In this document: one piece after another, positions 26,137 to 37,350 of the stretch
Position numbering within the stretch: the stretch's first letter is position 1
How the letters are laid out: each line of letters opens with the position of its first letter
Source: Anatilimnocola floriformis
GTDB lineage: Bacteria > Planctomycetota > Planctomycetia > Pirellulales > Pirellulaceae
Assembly: GCF_024256385.1 (NCBI RefSeq)
Contig: NZ_JAMLFW010000001.1
Coordinates: 6,190,602 to 6,254,601 of the forward strand
Direction of reading: 5' to 3'
DNA: 64,000 nt
Notes under the pieces: generated by a model
What the model saw: the letters and a program-made list of their open reading frames with translations, nothing else
Told to the model about the DNA's origin: nothing
The model's database searches: none
Position numbers and translations under genes: made by a program

Positions 26137-27558
26137 TCACCCCGCGATGATCTTCTCGCACGGCCCGCCTTCATTCAGCGTGGGGCGTTCGGGGCGACCT
26201 TTGTGGAGGTAGGTCAGGGCCATGTTGTCGAGGCCGAGGACTCGGAGGATGGTCGCGTGGAAGTCGTGGACGTGCAGGCGGTCTTCGACAGCATGCAGGC
26301 CGATCTCGTCGGTCGTGCCGACGGTTCGACCGCCGCGCACTCCGCCGCCGGCGAGCCACATGGTGAAACCAGCGGGGTTGTGATCGCGGCCGTTTCCTTT
26401 TTCGCTTTGTGGCGTGCGGCCAAACTCGCCGCCCCAGACGACGAGCGTGTTCTTCAGCAGACCGCGGCGTTTGAGATCGGTGAGCAAACCGGCGATCGGC
26501 TTGTCCGTGGCGCCGCAGTTCGTGCCGTGATTCTTTTCGATGTCGCTATGAGCATCCCACTTGCTGCCGGAGCCTGAGTAGAGCTGCACAAACCGCACAC
26601 CCCGCTCGACCATCCGCCGAGCGAGCAGGCACATCCGGCCGAAGTTCTGCGTCTTGGCATTATCTAGGCCGTAGAGCCGTTGCGTCTCTTCGGTCTCTTG
26701 CGCCAGGTCGACTGCTTCCGGCGCTTCGGCTTGCATGCGGAAGGCGAGTTCGTAGCTCGCGATGCGGGCGTCGAGTTCGCTTTGATCACGACGCTCCGAA
26801 GCGTGCTTTTGATTCAGTTCGCGGAGCAGCGCGAGCTTGTGTTCCTGCGCCGCGCCGGAAACTTCCTTGGGAGTGGCTAGATTGCGAATCGGTTCCGGGC
26901 CGTTCTGCAGTGCGGTCCCTTGATAAACGGCGGGCATGAAACCGGCGCCCCAGTTGCGCGGACCGTTGATCACCTGGCCGGGGTTGTCTTCGAGCACGAC
27001 GAAGCCCGGCAGGTTTTGATTCTCCGTGCCGAGGCCATAGCTGACCCACGAGCCGAGCGACGGCCGGCCGCCGAGGGTGCTGCCGGTGTTCATCTGGCAC
27101 ACGCCACCCGAGTGGTTGATGCCGTCGCTGATGCACGAGCGGACGACGCACAGGTCATCGGCACATTCGGCGACATGCGGATACCAATCGCTGACCCACA
27201 AGCCACCTTCGCCGTGTTGTTTCCACTTCCGCTTCGAAGCCATCAGCGGCGGATTCTTCTCGCCCATGGCGAGGATGATCGGCTTGAATGAGGCGGGCAG
27301 CTGCTGGCCGGCGAGCTTGTTCAGCGTGGGCTTGGGATCGAAGGTATCCATCGCGCTCGGGCCACCTTCCATGAAGAGGAAGATGACGCTCGTCGCCATT
27401 TGCGGATGATGCGGCTTCTTTTGCTCGGCCGATTTGGCCGCCTGCTCTTTGCCGAGCAAACCGGCGAGGGCGAGCGCACCAAAGCCAGTGCCAGCCCGCG
27501 TGAGCATGTCGCGACGCGAGAGATAACCGGCGCGGAGGAGTTGATCTTCGTAGTTCAT
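26137..27558 (-). CDS. DUF1501 family protein (with upstream PSD1 gene)
   Basis: The 473-residue exported sulfatase-superfamily-like protein partners PSD1 cytochrome genes in planctomycetes. The N-terminus carries SRRDMLTRAGTGFGALALAG, a twin-arginine-type signal. Family segments are VIFLFMEGGPSAMDTFDPKP, GGRPSLGSWVSYGLG and VVWGGEFGRTPQSEKGNGRD. I chose ATG 27558 (MNYEDQLL) over the GTG at 27579. It is 104 bp downstream of the PSD1 gene on the same strand. The role is unknown; polysaccharide degradation has been proposed for such pairs. Confidence 0.93.
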   Translation of the reverse strand: MNYEDQLLRAGYLSRRDMLTRAGTGFGALALAGLLGKEQAAKSAEQKKPHHPQMATSVIFLFMEGGPSAMDTFDPKPTLNKLAGQQLPASFKPIILAMGEKNPPLMASKRKWKQHGEGGLWVSDWYPHVAECADDLCVVRSCISDGINHSGGVCQMNTGSTLGGRPSLGSWVSYGLGTENQNLPGFVVLEDNPGQVINGPRNWGAGFMPAVYQGTALQNGPEPIRNLATPKEVSGAAQEHKLALLRELNQKHASERRDQSELDARIASYELAFRMQAEAPEAVDLAQETEETQRLYGLDNAKTQNFGRMCLLARRMVERGVRFVQLYSGSGSKWDAHSDIEKNHGTNCGATDKPIAGLLTDLKRRGLLKNTLVVWGGEFGRTPQSEKGNGRDHNPAGFTMWLAGGGVRGGRTVGTTDEIGLHAVEDRLHVHDFHATILRVLGLDNMALTYLHKGRPERPTLNEGGPCEKIIAG

Positions 27559-27662
27559 AAAAGTAGCTGAACTCACCAAGAGTTCAGAAGGATCGTTGTA
27601 AAAGTCTGACTCGGTGCGCGAGGCTCTGAATTCTGGCGAATTCAGCTACAAGGTTGCTTGCC

Positions 27663-30191
<2,529 letters not shown>

Positions 30192-30632
30192 GAAAGGGCA
30201 TCCCAGCGGCGGTCTGGCAAGGACCACGGAAATGGTCGATTGGACAGCCTTAAATGCTAGCCGCGGCGGGAGATTGGGTCAATCAAAACAGTTGCCAGGC
30301 CAGCCAGGGAGGGCGAGGCTCCCGCCGAGCCGCGTCGGTTGCACGCAGTCGCTGCTAACCATTGCCGGTCCATGTTCACAGCTCGGCGGGAGTCTCTTCC
30401 TTGCAACGGCAGCGTCTCTAACGAGATTGACAAACTTCCGGCCCATAGCGCCCCGTTGGCAAGTGTCTGCAGAGTCCTATACTGAGGGCGCTCGGCAGTG
30501 ACGACACTGCTTGCCCTGGCTGGAGATACGTTCTCGATACGTCATCCGCCGCGGCCTGCAGCCAGCCGCCATCGTCTGCCACCTAGCCAAATACTGTGCA
30601 CCGCGGCCGCAATGCGGATATAGAGGACAGCC
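30192..30632. other. Divergent promoter region, PSD1 gene and sdhC
   Basis: This 441-bp gap separates two divergent transcription units. It holds an inverted repeat pair (30315-30330 and 30381-30396). I could not identify unambiguous -35/-10 boxes. Confidence 0.5.
30315..30396. repeat. Inverted repeat pair GAGGCTCCCGCCGAGC
   Basis: Arms 30315-30330 and 30381-30396 are reverse complements with one mismatch in 16, about 50 bp apart, a REPIN-like layout. It lies between divergent promoters, so it could also affect expression of the sdh operon. Confidence 0.65.
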
Positions 30633-31505
30633 GTGAAAGAAGCTCCGACCGAAGCTCCCCAGGGGACCTTTCTCTCTCGCAACGAGTTTTTGCTTCGCCG
30701 GTTGCACTCGCTCAGCGGCATTATCCCGGTCGGGGCGTACATGGTGGTGCACTTGCTCACCAACTCGACCATTCTCGATAGCGCCCTGACGTTTCAAAAG
30801 AACGTTTACACCATTCACAGCCTGGGCTCGCTCCTGCCGCTGGTAGAATGGGTGTTCATTTTCATTCCGCTCCTGTTCCACGCCATCTTCGGCGTCGTGA
30901 TCATTCGCGGCGGCCTGCCGAACAACAGCACGTACAAATACAGCAGCAACGTTCGCTACACGCTGCAACGGGCGACCGGCATGATCGCCTTTGTGTTCAT
31001 CATGTGGCACGTCTTCCACATGCACGGCTGGATTCATTCGGAATGGTGGACCAAGGGAGTCGCCGCTCCGCTCGGTGGCTATAGCTTCCGTCCGTACAAC
31101 GCGGCCTCGTCGGCAGCCGAAGCTCTTTCGCCGCTGATCGTGCAAATCCTCTACGCCATCGGCATCCTGTCTTGCGTCTTCCACCTGGCCAACGGCATTT
31201 GGACGTTCGGCATTACGTGGGGCGTGTGGATCACTCCTGCCGCCCAGCAGCGGGCAACGATCGGTGCGACGGTCTTTGGCGTGCTGCTGTCGATCGTGGG
31301 TCTGAGTGCTCTCGGCGGTTTTGCCACGAAGAGCAAGGACCAGATCAAGCAGATGCGGGAAGACGAAAACAAGATGTATGAAATGAAAACCGCCTCGGGC
31401 GATGTGACCAAGGACGATCACAAGCGTTGGCATGCACCAGCTGCTGAAGCTAAAGCGCATGATCCCAATGCACCGGAACCGCCGAAGGCGGCGGAAGAGA
31501 AATAG
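30633..31505 (+). CDS. sdhC: Succinate dehydrogenase cytochrome b subunit
   Basis: Membrane anchor of complex II, Bacillus type. The 290-residue protein has about five hydrophobic helices (VEWVFIFIPLLFHAIFGVVI, RATGMIAFVFIMWHVFHMHG, SPLIVQILYAIGILSCVFHL and others). Conserved His residues within helices could ligate two haems b. The start is GTG 30633, supported by AGAGGA 6 nt upstream. The C-terminal 50 residues form a charged Ala/Glu/Pro tail, longer than usual. It is followed by sdhA and sdhB. Confidence 0.93.
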   Translation: MKEAPTEAPQGTFLSRNEFLLRRLHSLSGIIPVGAYMVVHLLTNSTILDSALTFQKNVYTIHSLGSLLPLVEWVFIFIPLLFHAIFGVVIIRGGLPNNSTYKYSSNVRYTLQRATGMIAFVFIMWHVFHMHGWIHSEWWTKGVAAPLGGYSFRPYNAASSAAEALSPLIVQILYAIGILSCVFHLANGIWTFGITWGVWITPAAQQRATIGATVFGVLLSIVGLSALGGFATKSKDQIKQMREDENKMYEMKTASGDVTKDDHKRWHAPAAEAKAHDPNAPEPPKAAEEK

Positions 31506-31530
31506 CTAGCCGGGGCTGACTGAACTTCCG

Positions 31531-31574
31531 CCCCTCACCCCAGCCCTCTCCCCGGAGTACCGAGGAGAGGGAGT
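31531..31574. repeat. CCCTCACCCC palindromic repeat, copy 3
   Basis: Clean copy: CCCCTCACCCCAGCCCTCTC, then CCCGGAGTACCGAGGAGAGGG. It occupies the spacer between sdhC and sdhA, and would be transcribed within the operon. Confidence 0.8.
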
Positions 31575-31640
31575 AAATGAAATAGAAATCCCCAGCCCCT
31601 AGATCCTAGCCCCCAGCCCCTCAAACTCAGCCCCTTCCCC

Positions 31641-33650
31641 ATGGCAAAGCAACGCGTTCTCATCGTCGGTGGCGGTCTCGCTGGTTTGGCAGCCGCCATG
31701 AAGCTGGCCGAGCTCGACATTGCAGTCGACCTGATGAGCCTCACGCCGGTCAAGCGCTCGCACAGCGTGTGCGCGCAGGGCGGCATCAACAGCGTGAACG
31801 ATCTCACGCGGCAGCAGGGCGATAACGAATACCTCCACCTCGACGACACCGTCTACGGTGGCGACTTCCTGCAGCATCAACCGCCGGTCAAAGAAATGAC
31901 CGTCTGGGGCCCGAAGATTATCGAGCTGCTCGATCGCTTGGGCGTTACCTTCAACCGCACTCCCGAAGGTTATCTCGATCGCCGGCGCTTCGGCGGTACG
32001 CTCTTCAAGCGGACGGCTTTTGCCGGCGCGACCACGGGTCAACAGCTGTTGTACGGTCTCGACGAACAAGTTCGTCGCTGGGAAACCGAAGGCAAAATCA
32101 AGAAGTACGAGTTCTGGGATTTCTGCGGTCCGGTGCTCGACGACAACGGCGTGTGCCGCGGCGCGATCGGCCAAGATCTCAACACGATGGAAATGCGGGC
32201 CTTTCCCGCCGATGCCGTGATCGTCGCTTCGGGCGGTCCGGGTTTGATTTACGGCCGGTCGACGATGTCGATGGTCTGCACCGGCAGCGCTGCGAGTCGT
32301 TGCTTCCAAGCCGGCGCGAAGTTCGGCAACGGTGAGTTCATTCAAGTTCACCCCACTGCTATTCCCGGCGCTGACAAGCTCCGCCTGATGAGCGAATCGG
32401 CCCGCGGTGAAGGTGGCCGCGTGTGGGTGCCGAAGAAGCCGCAGGATGGCCGCGATCCGCTGACGATTCCTGAAAACGAACGGTACTACTTCCTCGAAGA
32501 ACGCTATCCCAAGTACAAAAACCTGGTGCCGCGCGATATCGCTACCCGCGAAATCTTCGACATCTGCGTCAACGAAGGCTTGAGCGTCGAACAAGACCGC
32601 CTCGCCGTTTATCTCGACCTGACGCACATTCCGCGAGCCGAACTCAATCGCAAGCTGGGCGGCATTCTCGAGATCTATGAGAAGTTCCAAGGGGTCGATC
32701 CCCGTGCGAACCCGATGAAGATTTTCCCTGCCGTCCATTATTCGATGGGCGGTCTGTGGGTCGACTACGCCAAGAGCGGCAACGGCGGCTTGACGGTGGG
32801 TTCGCCGAAGAACCAGGTCACGAACATCCCGAACCTCTACGCCATCGGCGAATGCGACTATCAATATCACGGCGCCAATCGCCTTGGTGCGAACTCGCTG
32901 TTGAGCTGCATTTTCAGCGGCCTCATCACTGCCCCGGGCATCGAGACGCTGCTGAAGGGTACGAAGACGGCTGCTTCGGAACTGCCGTCATCGCTGTTCG
33001 AGCGGGCTTTGAAGCAACAGCAGGCCCGTCACAACGAACTTCTCAAGCGGCCCGCTGGCGGCTCGAATCCTTATCTCATCCACCAAGAGCTCGGCGATGT
33101 AATGACGAAGGCCGCCACGGTCGTGCGTCGCAACGATCAGCTCCGCGATGCGGTTGCCAAGGTCAAGGAGTTGCACGAGAAGTCGCACAAGTGCAGCCTG
33201 TCGGACAGCGGCAACTGGACGAACCAGAACGTGGTCTTCACCAAGTCGCTGATCGACATGTTCCCGCTGGCCCTCACCATTCTTGAAGGGGCCCTCGCTC
33301 GCGATGAAAGCCGCGGCGCTCACTACAAGCCCGATTTCTCCTTCAAGCCCCTCACCGCCACCGAACCAGCCGAGCGTCGTCGCCAGGCCGAGAAGTGGTG
33401 CGACGAGTTCGACGCCAACAACGACAAGTGGTTGAAGTCGACCATCGCCACCTGGGACGGCAAGGAAGTAAAGCTCAGCTACGAGGATGTCGATACTTCG
33501 ATCGTCACGCCGCGGCCGCGTCTGTACGGCCTCGTTGGCGCCGAAGAGATCGAAAAGGTCTGGAAAGAACGCCAAGCCGCCAAAGAACAAGCCGCCGGCA
33601 GCAACGGCAACGGTGCCGCTAGCAAAACTGCAATGGCTGGAGCGCACTAA
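31641..33650 (+). CDS. sdhA: Succinate dehydrogenase flavoprotein subunit
   Basis: Catalytic subunit of complex II, oxidising succinate to fumarate with covalently bound FAD. The 669-residue product begins with the dinucleotide fold VLIVGGGLAGLAAAMKLAEL; the FAD-linking His is expected in SHSVCAQGGINS. Active-site segments include FIQVHPTAIPG, ESARGEGGRVWVP and the PAVHYSMGGLWVDY loop. Length fits the Bacillus/epsilon type. There is no clear Shine-Dalgarno before ATG 31641. It lies between sdhC and sdhB, separated by repeat-filled spacers. Confidence 0.97.
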   Translation: MAKQRVLIVGGGLAGLAAAMKLAELDIAVDLMSLTPVKRSHSVCAQGGINSVNDLTRQQGDNEYLHLDDTVYGGDFLQHQPPVKEMTVWGPKIIELLDRLGVTFNRTPEGYLDRRRFGGTLFKRTAFAGATTGQQLLYGLDEQVRRWETEGKIKKYEFWDFCGPVLDDNGVCRGAIGQDLNTMEMRAFPADAVIVASGGPGLIYGRSTMSMVCTGSAASRCFQAGAKFGNGEFIQVHPTAIPGADKLRLMSESARGEGGRVWVPKKPQDGRDPLTIPENERYYFLEERYPKYKNLVPRDIATREIFDICVNEGLSVEQDRLAVYLDLTHIPRAELNRKLGGILEIYEKFQGVDPRANPMKIFPAVHYSMGGLWVDYAKSGNGGLTVGSPKNQVTNIPNLYAIGECDYQYHGANRLGANSLLSCIFSGLITAPGIETLLKGTKTAASELPSSLFERALKQQQARHNELLKRPAGGSNPYLIHQELGDVMTKAATVVRRNDQLRDAVAKVKELHEKSHKCSLSDSGNWTNQNVVFTKSLIDMFPLALTILEGALARDESRGAHYKPDFSFKPLTATEPAERRRQAEKWCDEFDANNDKWLKSTIATWDGKEVKLSYEDVDTSIVTPRPRLYGLVGAEEIEKVWKERQAAKEQAAGSNGNGAASKTAMAGAH

Positions 33651-33652
33651 CA

Positions 33653-33770
33653 GTCGCCTTTCACTCCGTGAAAGGACGCGTCTTTTGAGGCATGCACTCG
33701 GGGACGCGGGACATCATGATTCATCGGTTGAAATAGAAAGACGCGTCCTTTCGCGGGAGCGAAAGGCGAC
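33653..33770. repeat. REPIN between sdhA and sdhB (GTCGCCTTTC family)
   Basis: Left arm 33653-33685 and right arm 33737-33770 are inverted copies: both carry GTCGCCTTTC and GAAAGGACGCGTCTT and differ only in the small hairpin loop. Each arm folds on its own (CTTTC/GAAAG). It fills the 132-bp gap and starts 3 nt after the sdhA stop. Confidence 0.85.
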
Positions 33771-33782
33771 AGAGAGAAAATC

Positions 33783-34691
33783 ATGGCAGACTCGCATCAC
33801 AGCAATGGTCACGACTCGCACGGCCACGATTCCCATGGTCATGCAGATCACGGCGATTCGCACGCGAAGCCCGATTCGTTCGAGGTTCGCGTTCTCCGGC
33901 AAGACGGCCCGGGCCAACCCAGCTACTGGGAACGGCACACGGTCAAGTACGAACCCGACATGAACGTGATCAGCGTGCTGCAACGCATCGCCGCCAAAGC
34001 CACCTCAGCCGACGGCAAGCACGTCGCGCCGGTCGCCTGGGACTGCAACTGCCTGGAAGAAGTGTGCGGCGCGTGCACGATGGTCATCAACGGCAAGGTC
34101 CGGCAAAGCTGCTCGGCCCTCGTCGACCGCCTGCTCGGCGACCACCCCGCCGAAATCGAACTTCAGCCAATGACGAAGTTTCCGGTCGTCCGTGACCTGG
34201 TCGTCGATCGCAGCCGTCTCTTCCGCGGTCTGCAAAAGGTGAAGGCCTGGATCCCCGCCGACGGCTACTACGACCTCGGCCCCGGCCCGAAGGTCTCGGC
34301 CAAGACGCAGGAACAGACCTATCCTCTCAGCGAATGCATGAGCTGCGGCTGCTGCCTGGAAGCCTGCCCGCAATACCTCAAGGTTGAACTCGTCCGCGAC
34401 GACGGCGAAACCGAAGAGCAATTCACCACGCGCAAGAACAACACCTTCGACGGTGAGTTCGTCGGTGCCCACGCCATCAGCCAGGCCGTCCTCTTCAACA
34501 TGCACCCGACTGGCGCCATGAACGCCGGCGAACGCCTGGAAGCCCTCACGCAAGAAGGTGGCATCCAAGTCTGCGGCAACGCCCAAAACTGCGTCGCCGT
34601 CTGCCCGAAGCGCATCCCGCTCACCACCAGCATCGCCCGCGCCGGCCGCGCCACCACCTTCCACGTCCTCAAGAAGTGGTTCGGCGCGTAG
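33783..34691 (+). CDS. sdhB: Succinate dehydrogenase iron-sulfur subunit, His-rich N-terminus
   Basis: Electron-transfer subunit of complex II. The 2Fe-2S ligands lie in CNCLEEVCGACTM and the later Cys of VRQSC. The 4Fe-4S/3Fe-4S ligands lie in CMSCGCCLEACP and CGNAQNCVAVCPKRIPL. At 302 residues it is longer than usual because of an N-terminal extension of about 32 residues that is almost all His, Asp, Gly and Ser (HDSHGHDSHGHADHGD). This is not part of the known fold and might bind metal; no signal peptide precedes it. Last gene of the operon. Confidence 0.95.
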   Translation: MADSHHSNGHDSHGHDSHGHADHGDSHAKPDSFEVRVLRQDGPGQPSYWERHTVKYEPDMNVISVLQRIAAKATSADGKHVAPVAWDCNCLEEVCGACTMVINGKVRQSCSALVDRLLGDHPAEIELQPMTKFPVVRDLVVDRSRLFRGLQKVKAWIPADGYYDLGPGPKVSAKTQEQTYPLSECMSCGCCLEACPQYLKVELVRDDGETEEQFTTRKNNTFDGEFVGAHAISQAVLFNMHPTGAMNAGERLEALTQEGGIQVCGNAQNCVAVCPKRIPLTTSIARAGRATTFHVLKKWFGA

Positions 34692-34724
34692 TTGGTATGA
34701 ATCATTCGAACGCAAAGCGTTCAA

Positions 34725-34771
34725 ACTCCCTCGCCCCTGTACTCAGGGGAGAGGGTTGGGGTGAGGGGCTA
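34725..34771. repeat. CCCTCACCCC palindromic repeat, copy 4 (inverted)
   Basis: Runs in the opposite orientation to copy 3: CTCCCTCGCCCCTGTACTC, then GGGGAGAGGGTTGGGGTGAG. It follows sdhB by about 33 bp and precedes the shared terminator. Confidence 0.75.
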
Positions 34772-34804
34772 GTGCGGCGAGCAACCCTCCCATCCAAAAA
34801 ACGA

Positions 34805-34835
34805 AACCCGGCTGATCAACTCAGCCGGGTTTTTA
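34805..34835. terminator. Bidirectional terminator, sdhB and PQQ-cytochrome gene
   Basis: Perfect 11-bp stem (34805-34815 with 34821-34831; AACCCGGCTGA) and 5-nt loop. The plus strand continues TTTTATTTAA; the minus strand continues through TTCGTTTTTTGG. It thus serves the sdh operon and the convergent gene, whose stop codon (34833-34835) touches the stem. Confidence 0.85.
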
Positions 34836-37151
34836 TTTAACCCCGGCCGGCAACTGTTTAATCCACTCCTCCACCAACTTCACCGCGCTCTGATGCACGG
34901 TCTTCGAGCCGATGTGCGGCATGCGGCCGAGGGCGGTCAAGTTCATGCGGTGCAGGATGACGCTTTGCTCGGGATGACCGGGGGCGATGAGCGCCGCGTC
35001 CTTGATGCCGAACGAGCCGTGGCCCGGTTTCATGCCGGTGATGCCCAGCTGGTCGAGCGGCAGGGTCGAGGTGAGTTTGAACTCCGCGTTGCCACCGCCC
35101 CACTTGGTGTGGCAATGGGCGCAATTCGAGTGCAGATAAGCCCGCGCACGAATGTCGATGGACTGATTCGCATCGTCATAGTTCGCCAGCTGCGGCAGTT
35201 CCTCCGGCTTCTTCGGCAACGGCTTGTCGAATAGGCCGATGTGATCGAGCGTGGCCAACTGATTGGCGAGCACACCTCCATAGTCGTGGTCGCGATTCAT
35301 TTGCAGCGTGCTCACCCCCAGCGCAAACTTCGCCGCATTGTTGTGGCACAGCGCGCACTCGGCCCGGCTGGGAAAGTGATAGGTCTGTTCGATCGTTTGA
35401 TCGCCATCCTTGATCCGCAGCGTCTTATCGAGCCCGGCGCCATCGAGCAGTTCAGCATCGGTCTGCTCGTCGTTCCACACGTAGGTGTAGCCCCGCCAAT
35501 ACTGATCGCCCACTTCGTTCGAACCGGGGAACTGCTGAAAATGCAGCAGCCGAGTCTCAAGTCGCTTGCGGCTCGCCGGATTGCCGCGTTCCATATCCAT
35601 GAAGAACGACTTCACGAGCACGGTGCCATCAGGAAACTTCCAACCGGCCGGTGCCCCTGGCGGGCCTTCGGGATAAACGTTCTGATCAAAGCCAACCTGG
35701 CCGTTGCCCGGAATCGCGATGAATCGCTGCTTCACGGCGTGATCGCTCCATAGCTCCGCGTTTACCGAGTAGGGAATCACGCCCGGCGCGACTTGATGAT
35801 CTTTGACTGATTGGAAGATGCCGGTCTCGCTCAATTTTTTGGGAAACGGCGGCGGAGTCTTCGCCAAATCCGGCGCTGACGCCAGTCGATGCAATCCGCC
35901 ACCCATGAAGTCGATGAGCAGAATTTCCCCCTCGTGATCTTTGCAGAAGGCCACGATGCGATGCGTCGTCCGCGCGAGTTCGCCATGGTCGATGACAGAA
36001 AATTCTTGACTGATACCCGAACGTTGCGGCTTGAATGACCAAATGCGGCCGGTGTCGAAATCGCCGTAGATATAGTGCCCCTGCAATTCGGGAAGTCGCT
36101 TGCCCCCATAAACATAGCCGCCCGTGATCGAGCGAAAATCGCTGTGCGAATGCTCAACGACCGGCTTCAAGATCGGCGATGGCCCGAGCTTCCGCTCTGG
36201 CCGAAACGGATGCGATCCCTCCGTGATGCTCCAGCCGTAGTTGCCACCACGTTTGATGGCGTAGACCATCTCCCACAAATCCTGGCCGACTTCACCGGCC
36301 CACAGCTGGCCATCGGCGCGATCGAAACTGAATCGCCAGACTTGTCGCAGACCATAGGCCCAAATCTCAGGCCGTACAACTTTGCCGCCGACAAACGGAT
36401 TGTCCTTCGGCACGACATAACCCTGATCAGCGCCGGCACTGTCGACATCGATCCGCAGTAGCGAGCCAAACAGATCGCTGATGTCTTGCCCCGTCTGCCG
36501 TTCATCGGCGATGCCCGACGCATCGCCGGTCGCGATATACAGCATGCCGTCGTTGCCGAATGCGAGGGCTCCGCCGTTGTGGCCGCCGTTGTGCCACTCG
36601 ATGATCTTTTTTTCCGAGGCTGGATCGAACTTCGGCGGATCGCCGCTCACCCGGAAGCGCGACACGCGCGTGCCGTTCGGCACGTTGTCTTTGCGTGGAT
36701 CAGGGATGTAGGTCACATACACAAAGCCGTTGTCCGCAAACTGAGGGTGAGCGGCCATCGCGTACACGATCTGCGGTAGCGGCTTGCCATCTTCGGTCTT
36801 GCCGACGAACTCGTAGGCGAGTTCTTTGGTCGCCGCTGCGGAGGAATCGAGGAATGAGTAGATCTGCCCTTTGCGCTCGGCGACCAGCATTCGGCCCGGC
36901 CCCGACTCAGCGACAGAGTTGCGCCGGACCGGCAGGGCCACGGCTTCGAGCGGCTCGTTGAACTTCAACTTCGGAAACGCCGGTTGCGTCACATACCGGA
37001 GCGGCGGTTCGGGCGAACCGACGACTCGCGATGTCGTCCACGGTGTCCGCTGCTCGAGGCCGAACGGCTTGCGAACGGGCGGAGTTTTTTCTGCCGCTGC
37101 GAGTGGCCAAACGAGCGTTAGCGCAACGAACAACATCAACACGCGGATCAT
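34833..37151 (-). CDS. PQQ-type sugar dehydrogenase fused to c-type cytochrome module
   Basis: Exported 772-residue fusion. After the signal peptide (MIRVLMLFVALTLVWPLAAA), residues about 60-400 form a glucose/sorbosone dehydrogenase-like beta-propeller: MLVAERKGQIYSF, HPQFADNGFVYVTYI, HNGGHNGGALAFGNDGMLYI and GGNYGWSITEG. The second half (about 440-772) resembles the diheme cytochrome module of SO2930-type proteins, with haem sites CALCHNN and CAHCHTK. Electron transfer from sugar oxidation to the haems is inferred. It is divergent from the second PSD1 gene. Confidence 0.88.
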   Translation of the reverse strand: MIRVLMLFVALTLVWPLAAAEKTPPVRKPFGLEQRTPWTTSRVVGSPEPPLRYVTQPAFPKLKFNEPLEAVALPVRRNSVAESGPGRMLVAERKGQIYSFLDSSAAATKELAYEFVGKTEDGKPLPQIVYAMAAHPQFADNGFVYVTYIPDPRKDNVPNGTRVSRFRVSGDPPKFDPASEKKIIEWHNGGHNGGALAFGNDGMLYIATGDASGIADERQTGQDISDLFGSLLRIDVDSAGADQGYVVPKDNPFVGGKVVRPEIWAYGLRQVWRFSFDRADGQLWAGEVGQDLWEMVYAIKRGGNYGWSITEGSHPFRPERKLGPSPILKPVVEHSHSDFRSITGGYVYGGKRLPELQGHYIYGDFDTGRIWSFKPQRSGISQEFSVIDHGELARTTHRIVAFCKDHEGEILLIDFMGGGLHRLASAPDLAKTPPPFPKKLSETGIFQSVKDHQVAPGVIPYSVNAELWSDHAVKQRFIAIPGNGQVGFDQNVYPEGPPGAPAGWKFPDGTVLVKSFFMDMERGNPASRKRLETRLLHFQQFPGSNEVGDQYWRGYTYVWNDEQTDAELLDGAGLDKTLRIKDGDQTIEQTYHFPSRAECALCHNNAAKFALGVSTLQMNRDHDYGGVLANQLATLDHIGLFDKPLPKKPEELPQLANYDDANQSIDIRARAYLHSNCAHCHTKWGGGNAEFKLTSTLPLDQLGITGMKPGHGSFGIKDAALIAPGHPEQSVILHRMNLTALGRMPHIGSKTVHQSAVKLVEEWIKQLPAGVK

Positions 37152-37350
37152 TGAGAGGCTCCCGCTGGAGTTCCGCCTGCAGGCGGCTGACTGTCACAAC
37201 CAAGGAGCCGGCCGTAGCCAGAACTCCAACGCAGAAGATGGCCGTCCGCCGAACGCAAGTCAAGACTTTGCGGGGCGACTTTTAACGCGCGACGGGTTAA
37301 GATCAAATCGTCCCACCTCCCTCTCCCTCCTTCTGCCCGAGGACGACTGC

